From Prosapia bicincta (Eukaryota; Arthropoda; Insecta; Hemiptera; Cercopidae), in the NCBI GenBank assembly GCA_036971475.1, contig JBAIZL010000006.1, positions 62,504,398 to 62,568,397 of the forward strand: 64,000 nt of DNA, in the 5' to 3' direction. Made by a program: the position numbers and the translations under genes. Positions 58,501 through 64,000 of this stretch are shown piece after piece (position 1 is the stretch's first letter; the number at the start of each line of letters is the position of its first letter). Under the pieces are notes generated by a model. It made no database searches and was not told where the DNA came from. It was given only the letters and a program-made list of their open reading frames with translations.

Positions 58501-60282
58501 AATTTTCTATGTTAACCTAAATAGGAATTGAATTAAGACTTTTTTGTTTATAATACTTGTATTTAATGCAATTTCAAGCTATTTCGGTTTTGCATACATT
58601 AACATATTCATACTGATTTCAGATTGTCATATTCAAGAAACGCTTGATTAGTTGAAGGATGGGGATTCAAATTTAGATTTATTGCAAAAGCTAAAGCAAT
58701 TAGTAATAGAACAAAAAATTATAAAATTTTTATTAATTATGAATACAACAGTAAAAAACTTTTTAACGTTTCTGGAGCCAAAAATCTATACCGTTTGTTT
58801 ATTATGTAATAGAGATAATGTATTATTGTCAGGGAAATAAATAAACTAAATAATAAACAAATTCAACAAGTTCCTCATTATGTTTTTGATTACTACCCAT
58901 AGTAAGTGTAACACACAGAGAACACAAAAAAGTAACATTCATTTAATTATGTACTGGCAATATTTGTTCTACATGATACTAACTGCACCTGATTTAACAT
59001 AAATCTGTCCTTGAAAGTAAAGAATAAAACTAAAGTTATGGAAGCATGGGTATTTCTAAATGCTCATATGATATTTAGTAACCGAATATTACATAGACAT
59101 CATTATTTCAAGCCATATAATTACGACAGAGATAAAATCAATTATATTTTTAAAACTTGTATAAAATATACATTATTATAAAAGTAAATTATTGTAAAAC
59201 ATAGAATTCCAAAAATAATATTACATGAAAACAAATTAATAAAAATAAGCTACAAAGAACACAAATCGGGAAGATAGGTCGATAATTCTTTTGTTATATG
59301 TAAAGCAATCCTCATGCCACATGTAACATATACATTTCTTATTTTTTATAAAATTATTTTAATGTTGGTGTATTAGGGATTGGTGTTAATAGGGATAGAG
59401 TAAGTGTATTATAGTTGTCGTTTTTTGTTCGTCTGTCCTATCTTTATTTTGGATTTAGTATTTCTAAATGCAGTGCTTGGTAGTTTTAATGCTGTCACTG
59501 TTCTTGTAAATTAACCAAACAATCCATAAAGAATAATATGGCGATGTAGTACAAAAATGGTGACATAGCAAAATCCCCCCGGAAGACATTTACAAAATGC
59601 TTGCACTAAATCATACAAATATATTATTTTTTATTTAAATCAGTGTAAAAATAAAACATGAAGTTAGTTTTTAAAATTAACGTTCTTCCAAAAACTTAAA
59701 TATTCAAAAAAACGTTCTTCCAAAAATTTATTACTTAATTCTTCCAAAACACTTAAAGGGTAATGCAATAACACTTTTAAAATTTTCCAAAATGTATTTA
59801 TAGCAATACAATGTCAGAATTATATTTGAACTTTTACAATTTCCTTACAAACAAAATATATATGTCGGCTCTAGGACTGTTCATAAATAGTAACATTTCT
59901 AACAAAATTTTTGGTGTCAATTAATGATGAATGAGTTATAAATTTGCAGTAGTGTGTCACTGATGATGATGATAGAAGTCATTGAAATGCGTATGATAAT
60001 AAAGTATATTGCCTTGTGAGTTTGTGTGCAATTATTTATAACCTTTACTCACAGGTTAGCTGAATTATTAGTTTAACTAATTAAAACGACTTAGTTTGCA
60101 CTTCAATGAATGAAGTTGTTTTCCAAGTTTTATTTGTTTGATTGCATTTATTTTTCAAAATTTGAAATTTAATGTAGATAAATAATGTCCAATAATTAAA
60201 TTTTAAAGAATTAAATTGTAGAGCCTAATTTAGTAAAGTGTAGTATAAAATTGATTTCAGATTATATTCAGATAATTTATAA

Positions 60283-60285
<3 letters not shown>
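58501..60285. other. Intergenic, AT-rich
   Basis: No gene is recognised; the open frame 58652-58840 has no domain. It contains a hammerhead-like motif at 59960. Confidence 0.4.
59960..59987 (+). ncRNA. Hammerhead-like motif
   Basis: CTGATGA, extra T, stem GATGA / loop TAGAAG-type / TCATT with a G-U pair, then GAAATGCG. It is followed by AATAAAGTATATTGCC. No inverted partner. The flanks differ from the 18.9/56.4-kb family. Confidence 0.38.
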
Positions 60286-60359
<74 letters not shown>

Positions 60360-60428
60360 ATATATTAGAAATATTATAATATATATTATTTATATTATAA
60401 TATACATATTATATTTATATTATTATAT

Positions 60429-60489
<61 letters not shown>
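60286..60489. repeat. Long AT-rich microsatellite complex
   Basis: Two (AT)n runs (60286-60360 and 60436-60489) joined by AT-only imperfect repeats. Confidence 0.95.
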
Positions 60490-60494
<5 letters not shown>

Positions 60495-60727
60495 TCTTAT
60501 TGTTTTGATTATATTATTTTGAAAAAATAAATCAGAAAGAAAATGAATAGCCATTTTATAATCATAACATATAGATTTGAATTATTTCTTGCTTTAGGCC
60601 CTACATTGAATTTATCACGCTTCCAATGTTATATTAACGTTTTGTTTAGTTTTTTTAAATCAATTTTTAAAGTGAAAACATTTAAAATCAGTAATATTAT
60701 TTTTGGAATCAATATAAAATTATAAAT

Positions 60728-61392
60728 TTACTCGACGTTTTGTAACTTGGCTGGACTCAGTACCAACTCTCGCCTAACCTCCACCGCCAGGTTGGTTGCA
60801 AGCATGGGCGACGACGGCCCGGCACCATCGTAGTTGTCCATCGTCTCTGAATCTTCTTCGTCAATTTTCGTCACGCCTAGACACTCGTGCACATCGCTAG
60901 AATCGTCGAAAGTCAAGGTCGACTTTAGGCGAGCTAATCTCTCGGCACTGTTCACACACGTCTGTTTCCCCTCGGCCAGGATCAAGTCGTTGAAACTGTC
61001 TTCACTACTTATGCTGCGCAGATCGTCCAGACTGTTCCCTAAACGATTTAATTCGATCAAGTCGTCTTTCTCGGAAGAGTTGATCGATGGAATATGGATT
61101 TGTGGGACTTTTTGTACCTGTCCGGCGGGGATTATCGAAACTCGTTTTTTGCTCTTCTTACTCGCGGTAGGCTGGTCTACTAGCATGAAGTCCTCGGCAG
61201 TCCGATTGTAGGGCAGGTGTTTGTAGTAGTCTGTAGCTTTGTCGGCGTGGAACCCGTGGCGGTTCAGCTCTGCACCGGGGGTGAGACGTTTGCGCCGGTG
61301 CCTGTGCCGGAACCTCTTCCGCAGACACTGCGTCGGACAGACGCACAGGAATATCCTCACAAGGCAGCACAACACCTTCGACAAAAAAATTT
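60728..61392 (-). CDS. 3'-terminal exon of an unrecognised gene (cytoplasmic-tail-like)
   Basis: Open for more than 220 codons with about 50% GC in a window of about 30% GC, and balanced codon use, so it is very likely real coding sequence. It starts with a Cys-rich stretch (KVLCCLVRIFLCVCPTQC) followed by a strongly basic segment (RKRFRHRHRRKR), as in palmitoylated juxtamembrane regions. The rest is acidic and Ser-rich (GNSLDDLRSISSEDSFNDLI; TKIDEEDSETMDNYDGAG), ending AKLQNVE and TAA at 60730-60728. No in-frame ATG exists in the first 100 or so codons; the upstream end begins with GTG only. Two AG acceptors fit: CTGATTTAG (exon to 61392) or GTCGAAG (exon to 61375). Earlier exons must lie further right or outside the window. 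I do not recognise the family. Confidence 0.7.
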
Positions 61393-61432
61393 CTAAATCA
61401 GAATATGCTATAGGTGTTAATATACATCGCAC

Positions 61433-61756
61433 TCAAACTCAATATACGTCGGTTATTTAGAAACTAAAGAAGCTTTTGTTGTGACAAATGACTGCGCTTG
61501 CCCCCACGGCCTCCGACCCTTCGGGTGTAGCCGAATTCGTTTGTGTTAATCCCCCAAGTAGATAAATTGAAATAGTCCGATGGTTCGCGTAGGGGCCAGC
61601 TCGAACTGATCTGACGGGAACACACATGAACAACCTACAGATATAATTGTTAGGTTATGTTAGATTAGGTTATTACCCACTCAAAATAGAAAACATCATA
61701 CACTTTTTCTGCTCACTAGTAACGCTCACAGTGACTATCAAGATAAGATCTGGTTT
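61433..61756. other. Intron or flank of the 60.7-kb gene
   Basis: Moderate GC content. It contains TTAGGTTATGTTAGATTAGG-type sequence common in insect introns. No exon recognised. Confidence 0.3.
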
Positions 61757-62410
61757 GTGGCAGTAAGTGTAGGTGGTGAAGGTGTTGAGAGGTACTTGAG
61801 TAACCCTTCCGAGATATCCTGCCTCTACTTGCTTACTAACCATCGGACAACTTCGTCCGCAACCTTTCTTAAGAAAAAAAACAGTATTGGAATATTCTCA
61901 CCATCGTACCGGTCGGTACCACCCAACCGCTCAGTGATCTTGGTTATCAAAATTGACGATGCCGCCAAGTGTGAGGTTCACAGCGTTATTCGCTTTTTTA
62001 TTGCGACAAAAATTCGACTTACTTCGACAAAACTTATAGACAGATAACTAAGGTTTATGGTAATGTGATGAATGTAATGACTGTTCGAAAATAGTGCATT
62101 ATGTTTAAGGGGGGGGGGGGGGAGGGCAAATGTTCACGATGAAGCATGCCTCAGTTGAGACGGAAGAGCTGAAAGCAAAGTTTGAAAGAAAATAGGCATT
62201 CCACAATTAGTGGCATGCACTCACTCTTTTCTGATATTTCAAAAACTGCGATGTACGAGGAGCTGGGTTATAAAAAATTGTATGTCAGGTGGGTTACTCG
62301 AATCATGTCAGAACACAAAATAATAAGAATGGGAACTGCATTGACATTCTGCACTCGCTGTGTCACGGATCATGATGAACTGTTTAATCAAACTTTAGTG
62401 CAGTCCATGG
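61757..62410 (+). pseudogene. mariner transposase N-terminal half, truncated
   Basis: Starting at 61757, KIDDAAKCEVHSVIRFF is a mariner helix-turn-helix start. After a one-base shift come YRQITKVYGNVMNVMTVRK, a TAG in place of Trp, and CIMFK. A run of 14 G follows in place of the EGRTNVHDEARSG linker, then VHDEAC, TEELKAKFERK, GYKKLYVRWVTRIMSEHK and DHDELFNQ. The first catalytic Asp block (VTGDETW) is not reached: similarity stops at about 62400, where unrelated sequence begins. Inactive. Confidence 0.82.
62110..62124. repeat. Poly-G run
   Basis: About 14 G in a row in the mariner relic, an expansion within the coding remnant. Confidence 0.95.
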
Positions 62411-62486
62411 AATGACATCACTCGCGATTCTCAATGAAACTGAAAAGTAAAACAAATTGTAAGCACCGGAAAGGTTATGGCAACAG

Positions 62487-62758
62487 TGTTTTGAGTCTGT
62501 AAGGGCGTTTTGGGTCCGTAAGGCTGTTTTGGGTCCGTAAGGGTGTTTTGGGTCGGTAAGGGTGTTTTGGGTCCGTAAGGGTGTTTTGGGTCCGTGAGGG
62601 TGTTTTGGGTCCGTGAGGGTGTTTTGGGTCTGTAAGGGTGTTTTAGGTCCGTGAGGGTGTTTTGGGTCTGTAAGGGTGTTTTGGGTCTGTAAGGGTGTTT
62701 TAGGTCTGTAAGGGTGTTTTGGGTCCGTGAGGGTGTTTTGGGTCTGTAAGGGTGTTTT
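62487..62758. repeat. 19-bp minisatellite, about 14 units
   Basis: Unit GGGTGTTTTGGGTCCGTAA with C/T and A/G variants (GTCC/GTCT, GTAA/GTGA). It is GC-rich and open on the minus strand as a repetitive Thr/Pro/Lys peptide only because 19 bp times three gives a 57-bp frame cycle. It begins about 75 bp after the mariner relic. Confidence 0.97.
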
Positions 62759-62764
62759 ACTCAT

Positions 62765-63413
62765 CGAGTAGAGGGATAAATGGAGTGAAATCCTCGTGAG
62801 AGAGCGTGGGTGTCACCTGTAGGCTAGATGTAACAAAGAAATAATATAAATACCATTATTTAGTTACATAAATCTAAGAAGCTTTGAATATTCTATCATC
62901 ACTACTCTATAATAATAGTGTTATTTATAAAGTACGAAATAAGTTTTAGTCATGACAAATTCCAATATAATATTTAATCTCATAATAATTTGCTTCATTT
63001 ATTGTACGCAGAGAGGCAATATGAAATTTCACATATTAAAAAGGTCTTATTTTTAATATGCTACAGTTATTAAAATGAAAATATATATTAAATAAAAATG
63101 GAAGAAAATAATCCTTATAAAACAATCCATTAGTATTTCTAAAAGTAATTATGTTCCTTTAATGTCGTTAAATTTGGGCTAGCAATACTAAATACTGTAA
63201 GTTAAAGTGTTTATGGAAATATTTCAGGTCATAATAATTCTTTAATACATACAAACCAAAAGAGGGTCTCACCTTTCTTCTCTTTCTCCATATCTCTTTT
63301 CCTTTCTTACTCTGCCCCTCTTTCTTTTTCTCTCTCCCTTTTTTATTATCTCATTTTCCTTCTTTTTCTCACTTCCTTTATCTTTCTTCCCCATTCATCC
63401 ATCCCTTTCCACT

Positions 63414-63414
<1 letters not shown>
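62765..63414. other. AT-rich, then pyrimidine-rich stretch
   Basis: No gene is seen. From about 63270 the plus strand is strongly CT-rich (TTTCTTCTCTTTCTCC...), leading into the (CT)n array. Confidence 0.5.

Positions 63415-63509
<95 letters not shown>
63415..63509. repeat. Compound (CT)n(TA)n microsatellite
   Basis: About 26 CT units then about 21 TA units, directly abutting a Penelope end at 63510. Confidence 0.98.
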
Positions 63510-63562
63510 TTTCAAAGAACATAGGTTATTCAAATACAAGAATATCTATTAATTATAATTAA

Positions 63563-63790
63563 TATAAATCAAATTTCGCAAATCATTGTATTAATAATAA
63601 GCACCAATTTCCAAATATAGAAAATATGAGACTTATAAAAGAAATTAATAAGGGATTAAGAATGAATATATATGAAGCATTCGAGATATATAAACACAAT
63701 AATAATAACAAATTAATAAAAGAACAAATACAAATACATTCTAAATCTGATACTATATTCAATGTCTATAATGTTACAGCAACAAAATAA
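63563..63790 (+). pseudogene. Penelope endonuclease C-terminus, open frame
   Basis: Reads NFANHCINNKHQFPNIENMR, LIKEINKGLRMNIYEAFEIY, NNNNKLIKEQIQIHSKSDT, then VYNVTATK and TAA. It is parallel to FANHLMDTKHS...LNTLEQYEIH...AILNEQ at 58 kb. It is uninterrupted to its stop but lacks the catalytic N-terminal half of the domain. Confidence 0.8.
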
Positions 63791-63881
63791 ATTTGGCAAT
63801 TTGTATAAATTTAGCAACAATTCTATTTCTAATTAAACATATGTTTTAGGCCTATAGCTTACATTATTGTAATTTTCATTC

Positions 63882-63912
63882 CTGATGATGTTGGTACTGT
63901 TTGCCAACGAAA
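63882..63912 (+). ncRNA. Hammerhead-like motif, homologue of 23269-23299
   Basis: CTGATGA, extra T, stem GTTGGTA / CTGTT / TGCCAAC (one U-G pair), GAAA. It lies about 90 bp downstream of the endonuclease stop, the position expected for a Penelope end repeat. Confidence 0.5.
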
Positions 63913-64000
63913 AGCTTTAAGGATATAAATTAATAAATATTCTTGTATTTGAATATCTTATGTTGTTTTAAATTATTAAACAAGAAAACGTATTATATAT

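Larger units (their letters stand above)
63510..64000 (+). mobile_element. Penelope-like element, 3' part, same family as the 23.2-kb foldback
   Basis: It begins with a short inverted end copy (CATAGGTTATTCAAATACAA), then an endonuclease C-terminus (63563-63790), then the end repeat TTGTAATTTTCATTCCTGAT ... ATTCTTGTATTTGAATATC ... AATTATTAAACAAGAAAAC, running to the window end. Confidence 0.85.

Noticed and set aside
61400..61432. Start codon for the 60.7-kb protein at 61432
   Set aside because: The codon there is GTG, not ATG, and no in-frame ATG follows for over 100 codons. A splice acceptor is the better explanation.
60834..61460. Open frames on the plus strand and in another minus frame over the 60.7-kb exon
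   Set aside because: Antisense or shifted shadows of the GC-rich exon, with poor composition compared with the main frame.
62384..62764. 126-residue open frame on the minus strand
   Set aside because: It is the translation of the 19-bp minisatellite; the repeat length makes every frame equivalent and largely stop-free.

Overview
This is an AT-rich, intron-rich animal nuclear DNA window. The compact GT-AG exons spread over many kilobases, the long (AT)n and (CT)n arrays and the mix of old transposons (Merlin, piggyBac-like, hAT, mariner, Tigger/pogo, LINE and many Penelope-like elements) suggest an arthropod, probably an insect. The species cannot be fixed from the sequence alone.

Two complete protein-coding genes can be reconstructed by joining exons with matching splice phases. 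On the minus strand, 15410 down to 3628, seven coding exons encode a 359-residue heterotrimeric G-protein alpha subunit. On the plus strand, 19471 to 43962, seven coding exons encode a 355-residue phosphoribosyl-pyrophosphate synthetase-associated protein (PRPSAP), the non-catalytic partner of PRPP synthetase. The two genes are divergent, with about 4 kb between their start codons. A third locus, at 60728-61392 on the minus strand, is a GC-rich 3'-terminal exon of an unrecognised gene; it has no in-frame ATG near its 5' end, so earlier exons must lie at higher coordinates.

Most of the rest is mobile DNA. Region by region: 1-975 Tigger/pogo transposase remnant; 2499-3382 piggyBac-like MITE; 3628-15436 G-alpha gene with a Penelope element (about 8.5-9.7 kb), a Merlin transposon (10568-12325) and a LINE fragment (about 13.1-14.3 kb) in its introns; 15.4-19.4 kb intergenic with two foldbacks; 19.5-44 kb PRPSAP gene, whose introns hold at least eight foldbacks, a hAT MITE, a probable solo LTR, a mariner relic and Penelope RT pieces; 44-60.3 kb gene-poor, with more Penelope pieces and a near-perfect 218-bp palindrome; 60.3-64 kb AT repeats, the orphan exon, a mariner relic, a 19-bp minisatellite and another Penelope end.

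The most interesting pattern is shared by several otherwise unrelated foldbacks and Penelope ends: CTGATGA or CTGAAGA, exactly one extra nucleotide, a self-complementary hairpin, then GAAA. This resembles the catalytic core of a hammerhead ribozyme, which Penelope-like elements are known to carry, but with a constant one-nucleotide insertion before stem II. Different stems keep the same layout, which suggests selection on structure. Ribozyme activity is an inference.
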